Shown: positions 1 to 7,172 of the stretch, piece by piece
How positions within the stretch are numbered: position 1 is the first letter of the stretch
How the letters are laid out: every line of letters begins with the position of its first letter
Assembly (NCBI GenBank): GCA_027493955.1
Contig: JAOSJT010000001.1
Span: forward strand, 3,583,131 to 3,647,130
Direction: 5' to 3'
Length of the DNA stretch: 64,000 nt
From: Bacteroidia bacterium
GTDB taxonomy: Bacteria > Bacteroidota > Ignavibacteria > SZUA-365
Notes under the pieces: model-generated
What the model was told of the DNA's origin: nothing
Database searches by the model: none
The model's input: the letters and a program-made list of their open reading frames with translations, nothing else
Position numbers and translations under genes: made by a program

Positions 1-2
1 TG

Positions 3-1727
3 GAATTCCGGCACGCGCTCGATCGTAATGTGAGTCTGCTCTTCAACTACGTCTGTCGGCCCCAATGGTCGCTCGTCAGGTACTTTTTTACCGACCGCGA
101 ACATGTACCGACCGTCGAAATAGAGCGCGGGATGAAGTATTTCTGGCACTATGAGTACTACCGTCTTATCCTGACGGAATATTTTTCGAAGAAATCCATA
201 TCGGTCATCGATGCGAGGAAATTCGAGGAACTGATAAAAAACATAGACAACGAGATTACGCGAAGCTTCGACAGCAAAAAGCTCGCGTCCCTGACCGAAC
301 CGATCTTTGAGCTTTTCAATGTCGGTAATGACAGTGAAACGCCTCTGGTGCCGATGGAAGCCCTTTCGATTTTCTTCGACGACAAGGGATTGACTTCCAT
401 CGTTGAACACATTGACCAGGAGAAAACGCGTCGTGAATACATCAACATGCACGACCTTGTTCTTCTCATTGGAGACGTGGATTTTACGATGAGCCTCGAC
501 ATATCCTCTATTGTCAGCCAGCATGTACGCGCTCTTGGCGTGCATCCTCCGGAGCGCGTGGCGCACGCGGGGCGGGATTTCGAGGTCCCGAGTTTCCCCG
601 TCATTGAACAGGAGCCCGTAGACATCGCTGACGGAGAGAGGCACCTCGATTTTGTGATCAGCGACGAGGAGCAGGGAGTTATCGAGCGTGACTTCGATTC
701 TCTGCACGAAGCCGACGATGATGATGATGCCGAGAATGACTTTCCTTCGTATGATGCGTTCAAACCGGCGGATGAAACGGAAATGGACGATGAGCTACGG
801 GAAATCCTCACCGATACCACGGAGGATGTGCCGGAAACCCAATCGGGCATTACCGAAATCGAAGAGGAAGACGACTACCCCGCATACTCGGTCACCGAAG
901 AAAGTATTCTCGATCTCGAGGAACGACTCAACGTCGAGCCGGAGACCGAGTTTTCCGTGGACTCCGACGATATTGACGTTGAGCCCGATGCGGCAGCTGC
1001 ACCTCTGCGTGATGATCTTGATGTCGTTGCGGAATTGGGGCTGCTTGATGATGAAGAAGTATCCTTGACCGGCGGCAACCTCATCAACGATGACATTGAG
1101 ATGGATATTCTCCTCGATGACGAGGATGATATCGCCGAGGATTCCGCTGACGCGACGGAACCGGCGGAGCTGGACATCGATTGGGAGAAGGAGGCTGCAA
1201 GTATCCCGGATTTGGCTCTGGAGGAAACGTCTCTTCACACAAGCAGCCCGGTATCGACGGTTCCTGAGGAGAAAGAACTGCAGAGCAGCGAAAACCTCAA
1301 ACCCGCTGAAGAATTGCTCTCTCAGTTGCAGCTCGATGACGTCGACGATATCATCGCCCCACCCAAACAACAATCCTTCGGCGACATCCCTTTGATCGAG
1401 AACGACGACTTCCCGCGTCGCAATGCGCCATCGCCGGAGCAGGATGCAGAGGAAGTTCCCATTCCCGCTGACGATGTGATTCGCCAGTTTGGTGATCTAT
1501 TTCAGCAGATCAGCGTCTCGGATCAGAAAAAATATGCGAAGAAGCTCTTTCGCAAGAATGACGACACTGTCAAACATGCGCTTGCGGTCCTGAATGGTAA
1601 GCCGTCCTCGAGGGAGGCTTCGGAGTACATTGATGAGCTGTTCATCAAGTATGATGTGGACATGTACTCTCGCATTGCCGTTCAGTTTACCGATGATGTG
1701 TACAAGCGTTATTTACCAAAGAAGTAA
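3..1727 (+). CDS. Acidic hypothetical protein, 5' end probably outside window
   Basis: The frame is open to the left edge with no stop, so the GTG at position 30 may be internal and the gene is probably cut by the window. I recognise no named family. The N-terminal ~190 residues are mixed alpha/beta-looking and aromatic-rich. Residues ~190-400 (counted from the GTG) are extremely acidic with many D/E runs and are probably disordered. The last ~85 residues form a basic, helical domain with FGDLFQQISVSDQKKYAKKL, which looks folded again. There is no signal peptide in the visible part, so it is probably cytoplasmic. It ends 6 bp before obg and very likely shares its transcript, which hints at a housekeeping or ribosome-associated role, but no function can be assigned. 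Confidence 0.8.
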   Translation, partial: EFRHALDRNVSLLFNYVCRPQWSLVRYFFTDREHVPTVEIERGMKYFWHYEYYRLILTEYFSKKSISVIDARKFEELIKNIDNEITRSFDSKKLASLTEPIFELFNVGNDSETPLVPMEALSIFFDDKGLTSIVEHIDQEKTRREYINMHDLVLLIGDVDFTMSLDISSIVSQHVRALGVHPPERVAHAGRDFEVPSFPVIEQEPVDIADGERHLDFVISDEEQGVIERDFDSLHEADDDDDAENDFPSYDAFKPADETEMDDELREILTDTTEDVPETQSGITEIEEEDDYPAYSVTEESILDLEERLNVEPETEFSVDSDDIDVEPDAAAAPLRDDLDVVAELGLLDDEEVSLTGGNLINDDIEMDILLDDEDDIAEDSADATEPAELDIDWEKEAASIPDLALEETSLHTSSPVSTVPEEKELQSSENLKPAEELLSQLQLDDVDDIIAPPKQQSFGDIPLIENDDFPRRNAPSPEQDAEEVPIPADDVIRQFGDLFQQISVSDQKKYAKKLFRKNDDTVKHALAVLNGKPSSREASEYIDELFIKYDVDMYSRIAVQFTDDVYKRYLPKK

Positions 1728-1733
1728 CCCAGC

Positions 1734-2756
1734 GTGTTTGTTGACGAAGTTGAAATCAGCGTATCGGCGGGCAATGGAGGAAAGGGACTCGTAAGTTTCC
1801 GCCGCGAAAAATACGTTCCCAAAGGCGGACCGGACGGCGGCAATGGTGGCCGGGGCGGCGATGTTGTTCTCCAGGCCAGTTCACAGCTCCACACCTTACT
1901 GGACCATCGCTATAGAAGAAGCTATACTGCGGGCGACGGCGCAGCGGGCGGCACAGCGCTGAAAACGGGCCGCTCGGGTGCGGATGAAGTGATACTCCTG
2001 CCGACAGGCACTATCGTGCGCGATGCAGTATCCGGTGAGATGATCGTGGACCTCGTACGCAACGGACAACGATTCGTCGTGGCACGCGGCGGTTTGGGTG
2101 GAAGAGGGAACGCCGAGTTTAAAAGCGCGACGCATCAAACTCCCAGAAACGCGGAACCAGGTCGTCCGGGAGAAGCCCGGCAACTACAACTGGAACTGAA
2201 ACTCATCGCCGATGTCGGTCTCGTCGGCTTTCCCAATGCAGGGAAATCCACTCTCATTTCCAGACTTTCGGCCGCCCGTCCAAAAATTGCTGACTATCCC
2301 TTTACCACGCTCGAACCGAATCTGGGGATAGTGCAATATCGGGAGTACGACAGTTTCACCGTGGCGGATTTGCCTGGTTTGATAGAGGGAGCGCATGAAG
2401 GGAAGGGTCTTGGTATTCAATTCCTCCGGCATGTGGAGCGGACGCGCGTTCTGATGATTCTGATAGAGAGCTTCAGCGACGATTTTTCGAGGGATATCGG
2501 CATACTTCGCGGGGAGCTTGCGATGTACAGCAAGCATCTCGAGCAGAAACCATGGTTCCCGTGTATTTCGAAGAAAGATGTTGCTGATAACGATCTTGAG
2601 AGTAGAATTTCTTCGCTTTCACTGGAGCTCGGTAAACCGGTTCTCGCTTTCTCATCCGTGAGCGGTGAGAACCTGGACACCTTGAAAGATGCGATGTGGG
2701 AAGCCATTCGTGTGGAACGTGATCATGATAGCACAGTGGATGACGACGAGGCGTGA
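1734..2756 (+). CDS. obg: Obg-family GTPase (ribosome assembly)
   Basis: Essential GTPase that binds the large ribosomal subunit and couples its maturation to nucleotide levels. The first ~158 residues are the glycine-rich Obg fold (SAGNGGKG, GGPDGGNGGRGGDV). The G domain follows with the P-loop GFPNAGKS near residue 167, switch I TTLEPNLG and G3 DLPGLIEGAHEGKGLG. The guanine-specificity motif reads SKKD rather than the usual NKxD; N-to-T/S changes occur in some relatives. The length, 340 aa, is normal for an Obg without a long C-terminal extension. The start is GTG, 6 bp after the previous gene. The stop overlaps the next gene's GTG (GTGA), which suggests translational coupling. Confidence 0.96.
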   Translation: MFVDEVEISVSAGNGGKGLVSFRREKYVPKGGPDGGNGGRGGDVVLQASSQLHTLLDHRYRRSYTAGDGAAGGTALKTGRSGADEVILLPTGTIVRDAVSGEMIVDLVRNGQRFVVARGGLGGRGNAEFKSATHQTPRNAEPGRPGEARQLQLELKLIADVGLVGFPNAGKSTLISRLSAARPKIADYPFTTLEPNLGIVQYREYDSFTVADLPGLIEGAHEGKGLGIQFLRHVERTRVLMILIESFSDDFSRDIGILRGELAMYSKHLEQKPWFPCISKKDVADNDLESRISSLSLELGKPVLAFSSVSGENLDTLKDAMWEAIRVERDHDSTVDDDEA

Positions 2757-3799
2757 GGGCTTTACCAGACATGCTTCCGGGTGCCGGTAGCGGGAACATC
2801 ATTCGCCCTTGGGAAACGCTCCGCCTCACATTCCTGCTTCTTCTGCTTTTTCTGTCCGTCGCCACATTTGCGCTGACGGTTGGATCGTACACTATCGATC
2901 TGGACACGCTATTTCGCATAGCAACGGGAGACCACTCGAGTGTCGTGGATGCTACTGCACGTGAAGTTCTCTTTCACATTCGCCTTCCACGCGTCATGAT
3001 GGCTGCTTCGGTGGGTGCCGGCCTATCGATGGCCGGCCTAATCTTCCAGGTCCTGCTGAGAAATGTTCTTGCCGATCCCTATATCCTCGGAGTGAGTGGC
3101 GGAGCGTCGGTCGGAGCGCTTATCGCCATTGTTTCCGGTGCCTCCGCGGCCTCCCTCTTCATGCAACCACTTTTCGCTTTTCTGGGATCACTGGTGGTAA
3201 TCGTCCTCGTCGCTGCCGTGGGTCTGCGATCAGGGGCAAGATCAAATACCCTGCTGCTCAGCGGCGTCATGATCGGGACCTTTTTATCTTCTGTAATTCT
3301 CGTGCTTGTGTCGACGACGGATACCTCCATCCGCAGCGCGCTGTTCTGGCTCATCGGCTATCTGGGAAATACGACAACGACACAGGTCAGCATCGCTGCT
3401 CCGTTGATCGTGTCCATTGGTCTTGTCGCTACGCTGCTTGCCGGAAAAATGAACCTCTTGTCATTGGGCGAGACCACCGCATCGCAGCTTGGCCTTGAAG
3501 CACGGCGTTTGCGTATCGTGCTGTTTTTTCTTGCGTCGATGAGTACGGCGGTCGTTGTGAGTTTTGCCGGTGCTATCGGTTTTGTGGGCCTTGTCGTTCC
3601 GCACGCGTGCAGACTTTTCACCGGACCGGATCACAGAATTCTGCTGCCGTCGGTTTTTTTCACCGGCGCGACTTTCACCATACTATCGGACATTCTCGCG
3701 AGAACCATCGTGCATCCTGTTGAACTTCCGGTGGGTGCGGTCACCGCGGCACTCGGAGCACCGGTATTTCTCGTTTTGCTGCTCCGGTCACGGCAATAA
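2753..3799 (+). CDS. FecCD/BtuC-family ABC transporter permease
   Basis: Polytopic inner-membrane permease of the iron-siderophore/vitamin B12 ABC importer family. About nine or ten hydrophobic segments are visible. Family hallmarks include [19 protein letters not shown], the [20 protein letters not shown] region near residue 105, and the [20 protein letters not shown] loop, which contacts the ATPase. The GTG start overlaps the obg stop by 4 nt; an internal ATG eight codons in is an alternative. No ATPase (FecE/BtuD) or periplasmic binding protein gene is in the window, so its partners must be elsewhere. The substrate (heme, siderophore or cobalamin) cannot be told from sequence alone. Confidence 0.9.
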   Translation: MRALPDMLPGAGSGNIIRPWETLRLTFLLLLLFLSVATFALTVGSYTIDLDTLFRIATGDHSSVVDATAREVLFHIRLPRVMMAASVGAGLSMAGLIFQVLLRNVLADPYILGVSGGASVGALIAIVSGASAASLFMQPLFAFLGSLVVIVLVAAVGLRSGARSNTLLLSGVMIGTFLSSVILVLVSTTDTSIRSALFWLIGYLGNTTTTQVSIAAPLIVSIGLVATLLAGKMNLLSLGETTASQLGLEARRLRIVLFFLASMSTAVVVSFAGAIGFVGLVVPHACRLFTGPDHRILLPSVFFTGATFTILSDILARTIVHPVELPVGAVTAALGAPVFLVLLLRSRQ

Positions 3800-3872
3800 A
3801 GTATTGCTTTTTGTCATCCATTCGTTGTACATTACATGTTCTGTTGAGTATACCACTATTTTTTGTAGAGTC

Positions 3873-4028
3873 ATGAAGAGAACATTTCAACCGAGCGTCA
3901 GGAAAAGAAAAAACAAGCACGGATTTCGCCAGCGAATGGCGACGAAGAATGGTCGCAAAGTCCTTGCCCGGCGCCGCGCAAAAGGCCGCTGGAAGCTCAC
4001 GGTCAGTGACGAACCGCGCTACCGGTAA
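3873..4028 (+). CDS. rpmH: 50S ribosomal protein L34
   Basis: A 51-residue, highly basic protein with the L34 signature [19 protein letters not shown] followed by [19 protein letters not shown], complete to the C-terminus. It binds 23S rRNA in the large subunit. It is the first gene of the classic rpmH-rnpA-yidD-yidC block. The 73-bp gap from the permease gene, AT-rich and with a TTGCTT/TACATT pair near 3804-3833, probably holds its promoter, though the match is weak. The ATG at 3873 is fixed by homology, although the frame runs open far upstream. Its 3' end overlaps the rnpA reading frame. Confidence 0.96.
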   Translation: MKRTFQPSVRKRKNKHGFRQRMATKNGRKVLARRRAKGRWKLTVSDEPRYR

Positions 4029-4422
4029 GCGCCAGCAATACGGAATCTCGAAGTCGGAGATTCTCCGCGGACACGACGCTTTCAGAACCGTTTTTTCGGG
4101 TTCTCAAAGTTTTCAGTCTCGTTTCATCCGCTGCTATTACCGAATTGAGAAACAGATCCCACCGTATGTCTGTATGGTGGGATTTGCTGTTAGAAAAGCA
4201 GGCGGTGCCGTATACAGAAATCGCGCGCGAAGGTTGATGAGAGAGTCCTGGCGATGCAAAAAGCTTGAACTGGCGCAACTTTGCGAAAACCGCCTTTTAC
4301 GAATGCACATTGTTTTTGTACTCGACGTACCACGTGTAGGCGGGAAGTTGCTCTACGGTGATGCAGATGCTCACATGAAGGATTTGCTTTTCGATCTCAT
4401 ACGTATGGCGGAAACCTCATGA
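4006..4422 (+). CDS. rnpA: Ribonuclease P protein component
   Basis: Protein subunit of RNase P, which helps the catalytic RNA mature tRNA 5' ends. The signature RNxxRR is present as [13 protein letters not shown], preceded by [10 protein letters not shown], and the N-terminal F/Y-rich RNA-binding face ([19 protein letters not shown]) is recognisable. The chosen start is the GTG at 4006, giving 138 aa, a normal length. It overlaps the last 23 nt of rpmH in another frame. An ATG at 3949 would add 19 residues and overlap rpmH by 80 nt, and cannot be excluded. The 3' end overlaps yidD by 4 nt (ATGA). Confidence 0.92.
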   Translation: MTNRATGKRQQYGISKSEILRGHDAFRTVFSGSQSFQSRFIRCYYRIEKQIPPYVCMVGFAVRKAGGAVYRNRARRLMRESWRCKKLELAQLCENRLLRMHIVFVLDVPRVGGKLLYGDADAHMKDLLFDLIRMAETS

Positions 4423-4640
4423 AACGGTTCTTGGCACTCATTCTTGTCGCCATAGTACGGTTGTATCAGTCCGTGATCTCACCTCTGTTTCCGCCATCCT
4501 GTCGCTTTTATCCTACCTGCTCCAGCTATATGATTGAGGCCCTTACAAAGCATGGCCCGTTTCGCGGTACCTGGCTTGGCCTCCGCAGAATTTCGCGCTG
4601 CCACCCATGGAATCCGGGTGGCTACGATCCGGTCCCTTAA
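4419..4640 (+). CDS. yidD: Membrane protein insertion efficiency factor YidD
   Basis: 73-residue membrane-associated protein that assists YidC-dependent insertion. It shows the family pattern exactly: an amphipathic hydrophobic N-terminus (residues 1-25), the Cys-rich [19 protein letters not shown] core, [20 protein letters not shown] at the end. The start overlaps the rnpA stop (ATGA), so translation is probably coupled. It sits in its usual place between rnpA and yidC. Confidence 0.95.
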   Translation: MKRFLALILVAIVRLYQSVISPLFPPSCRFYPTCSSYMIEALTKHGPFRGTWLGLRRISRCHPWNPGGYDPVP

Positions 4641-4663
4641 GAATAATTTCAGAGACTTCCATC

Positions 4664-6526
4664 ATGGACAGACAAGCAGTCATCGGTTTCGTGCTCATTG
4701 CAGTGATTTTCATCGTCTGGATGTTCTACATGGCGCCGGAACCCCAGCCGCAACAACCCAAAGCAGAGCAGCCATCCGCTGCCGCGCAGGAACAACAGGT
4801 TCAGAAGGATACGAACGTAAGTCTGCCTTCATCGACAGATACGGCGGTTGATACCCTTGCACCGAGCATACCCCAACAGCGCTTTGGCCGATGGTTCGCG
4901 GAAACTTCCGACGGTGAGAAGCGAAGCATCGTGGTAGAAACAGAAAAATACATTGCAGAAATATCCACCCATGGCGGGTCTATCGCGCGATGGACACTGA
5001 AAGGATTCAACACCTGGGATGGACGTCCGCTGCAGTTGATTGACTGGAAACGCAGCAGCGATTTCAACCTCGTGTTCGCATCTTCCGACGGTCGATACAT
5101 AGATACAAAAGATCTGTATTTCCAGATAAGTACGGAAAAAAACCACTCTCGCGCCAAGCTCGCTGATAATGATTCCCTTGTCGTTGAAGCCCGCTTACCT
5201 GTGAAGGGCGACAGCGCCGCCATAGTCAAGAGATACGTTTTTCGAGGAAGCGGTTATGCGATCGACCTCGATGTCGAAATGCACAACATGGCTGATATCA
5301 TCGCGAATTATGAATACCAGCTCACTGTCCACTCACCGGCTTTGACGGAAGCGAACAGCGTGGAGGAAGCGAGTTTCGCCGAAGCCCACGCGTTCGTCGA
5401 CGGCAAGCGCGATTACCTGGATGCCACAAGCGAATCCGAAAAGGAGAAGCTCAACAAAGAGGGAGAAGCGCTCTGGATGTCGGTAAACAACAAATACTTT
5501 ACCCATGCGGTGATGGCCCGGGATGGCTTCGTCGGAACGGGAGTGTATCTCGAAGGGATCATGATACCGCAGAGGAATAAAGGTCAACGGGAACTCTATG
5601 AGGCGGCGTTCAGAGTCAAGTACAGGGGAAGGGAAGTAGAACGGTCCACGTTTTCGCTGTATCTCGGACCTATGGATTACGATGAGCTCAAATCGCAATA
5701 CGAGGGTCTCGAACAGACGCTCAGTCTTGGATGGGCCTTCATCGTGCGACCCTTCTCCGAATACCTGGTCATGCCGTTATTCTCTTTTCTCCACGGCTTT
5801 ATTCCCAACTTTGGCTGGGTTATCATTATTTTCTCCATCCTCATCAAGATTCTCCTGCACCCGCTCACGAAAACCAGCATGAAATCCATGCAGCGTATGC
5901 AAAAGCTGCAGCCGATGATGAACGAGCTTCGCGAGAAGTACAAAGATGATCAGCAGAAGCAGAACATGGAGATCATGAAGCTCTATAAAGAGTACGGAGT
6001 TAATCCCGCGGGTGGATGTCTTCCTATGCTACTGCAGTTCCCTATTCTTTTTGCCCTCTTCAGTATTTTCCGGTCAACCATTGACCTCCGTCAGGAGCCC
6101 TTCATGCTCTGGATAACGGATCTCTCCGGTCCGGACATTATGTTCAGATTGCCGTTCGAATTACCACTTCTCGGCATGAGCTTCGTCAGCGGACTCGCAC
6201 TTCTTATGTCCATCACCATGTTCATTCAACAGAAGATGAGCATAAAGGATCCACGACAGAAAGCCATGGTGTACATGATGCCTGTGATGTTCTGGATTCT
6301 ATTTAATTCCTTCCCCTCCGGCTTGAACCTCTATTATTTCATGTTCAATCTTCTGTCCATCGGTCAACAGTGGTACATCAATAAAAAACATGAAAATGAA
6401 CCGCTGGTAAAAGTCGCACCAAAGAATGGGAAGAATAAACTGAGCTGGACCGAACGTGCCATGGCAAATATGCAGGAAAAGGCGAAGCAACAAGGAAAGA
6501 GCTCAAAATCAGGGAAGAAGTTCTGA
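4664..6526 (+). CDS. yidC: Membrane protein insertase YidC
   Basis: Inner-membrane insertase acting alone or with SecYEG. The 620-aa product begins at MDRQAVIGFVLIAVIF, a typical first TM anchor. A Pro/Gln-rich linker and a periplasmic beta-sandwich domain (about residues 60-350) follow, then the conserved five-TM insertase core from about residue 355. That core contains the cytoplasmic hairpin (MQRMQKLQPMMNELREKYKDD) and GVNPAGGCLPMLLQFPI. The C-terminus is Lys-rich, as is usual for ribosome contact. The ATG at 4664 was chosen over an upstream in-frame ATG that overlaps yidD. The gene ends in a strong intrinsic terminator. Confidence 0.97.
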   Translation: MDRQAVIGFVLIAVIFIVWMFYMAPEPQPQQPKAEQPSAAAQEQQVQKDTNVSLPSSTDTAVDTLAPSIPQQRFGRWFAETSDGEKRSIVVETEKYIAEISTHGGSIARWTLKGFNTWDGRPLQLIDWKRSSDFNLVFASSDGRYIDTKDLYFQISTEKNHSRAKLADNDSLVVEARLPVKGDSAAIVKRYVFRGSGYAIDLDVEMHNMADIIANYEYQLTVHSPALTEANSVEEASFAEAHAFVDGKRDYLDATSESEKEKLNKEGEALWMSVNNKYFTHAVMARDGFVGTGVYLEGIMIPQRNKGQRELYEAAFRVKYRGREVERSTFSLYLGPMDYDELKSQYEGLEQTLSLGWAFIVRPFSEYLVMPLFSFLHGFIPNFGWVIIIFSILIKILLHPLTKTSMKSMQRMQKLQPMMNELREKYKDDQQKQNMEIMKLYKEYGVNPAGGCLPMLLQFPILFALFSIFRSTIDLRQEPFMLWITDLSGPDIMFRLPFELPLLGMSFVSGLALLMSITMFIQQKMSIKDPRQKAMVYMMPVMFWILFNSFPSGLNLYYFMFNLLSIGQQWYINKKHENEPLVKVAPKNGKNKLSWTERAMANMQEKAKQQGKSSKSGKKF

Positions 6527-6544
6527 CCACTTGTCCAAGCTACG

Positions 6545-6579
6545 AAAAAAGGCGGCGCAGATTGCGCCGCTTTTTGTTT
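6545..6579 (+). terminator. Intrinsic terminator after yidC
   Basis: An 8-bp perfect stem, GCGGCGCA (6552-6559) with TGCGCCGC (6563-6570), and a 3-nt loop, preceded by six A and followed by TTTTTGTTT. It closes the rpmH-rnpA-yidD-yidC transcript. The A-tract makes it likely to work in both directions. Its T-tract runs straight into the first parS site. Confidence 0.88.
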
Positions 6580-6590
6580 CACGTGGAACA
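6575..6590. promoter_or_regulatory. parS centromere site 1 (ParB binding)
   Basis: The 16-mer TGTTTCACGTGGAACA. On the other strand it reads TGTTCCACGTGAAACA and fits the canonical bacterial parS consensus TGTTNCACGTGAAACA with no mismatch in fixed positions. It lies between genes, 48 bp after yidC, in the origin-proximal rpmH neighbourhood where parS sites are normally found. It should nucleate ParB loading for chromosome partition and SMC recruitment; parA and parB are not in the window. Confidence 0.9.
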
Positions 6591-6596
6591 GATCAG

Positions 6597-7004
6597 GTGG
6601 TTTCGGCTTCGCTCAACCATCAGCCGGGCCATGAGCGGAGTCGAAAGGCCTGAGTGAGTTTCGACTTCGCTCAACCACCAGCCGGGCCATGAGCGTAGCC
6701 TAAAGGCCTGAGCGAGTTTCGGCTTCACTCAACCACCGGATGGGCCCTGAGCGTAGCCGAAGGGCTTGAGCGAGTTTCGACTTCGATCAACCACCGTACG
6801 GGACCTGAGCGGAGCAGAAGGACCCTGAGTGAGTTTCGACTTCGCTCAACCCCCAGCCAGGTCATGAGCGTAGCCGAAAGGCCTGAGCGAGTTTCGAGTT
6901 CGCTCAACCACCAGCCGGGCCATGAGCGTAGCCGAAGGGCCTGAGCGAGTTTCGGCTTCGCTCAACTAACGTGCAGGGGCCGCTGTTTCGACTCCGCTCA
7001 GTCA
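6597..7004. repeat. 58-bp tandem repeat array between two parS sites
   Basis: About six direct copies with a 58-59 bp period (unit starts near 6601, 6659, 6717, 6775, 6834, 6892), plus partial copies at 6950 and 6985. Each unit carries TTCGGCTTCGCTCAACCACC and, some 30 bp later, TGAGCGTAGCCGAA. These two segments are partly inverted, so each unit could form a hairpin. Copies differ by a few substitutions. No unit contains a convincing reading frame. The same TTCGRCTYCGCTCA core recurs at 37.0 and 49.8 kb, so this is a local expansion of a dispersed intergenic repeat family. Confidence 0.9.
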
Positions 7005-7024
7005 CAGTACGAGGATCAGCAGTG

Positions 7025-7040
7025 TGTTTCACGTGAAACA
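7025..7040. promoter_or_regulatory. parS centromere site 2 (ParB binding)
   Basis: A perfect 16-bp palindrome TGTTTCACGTGAAACA, identical to the strongest form of the universal parS consensus. It lies 450 bp from parS site 1, on the far side of the tandem repeat array and 133 bp before the next gene. Two consensus sites this close are very unlikely by chance. Confidence 0.93.
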
Positions 7041-7172
7041 CCGTGTAGACTGACCATGTACTATACATATTATGCTGTTAGTGTCCTTAATTATTGTTTA
7101 TGGTCGCCGCCTTTGTTCACTGATGCGTGTTTCGTAAATTGTTAATCTTGCATCAGAGGTAGGTACTTTTTC

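Noticed and set aside
6597-7004. CRISPR array
   Set aside because: The 58-bp units are continuous tandem repeats with no unique spacers between constant repeats, and no cas genes are near.
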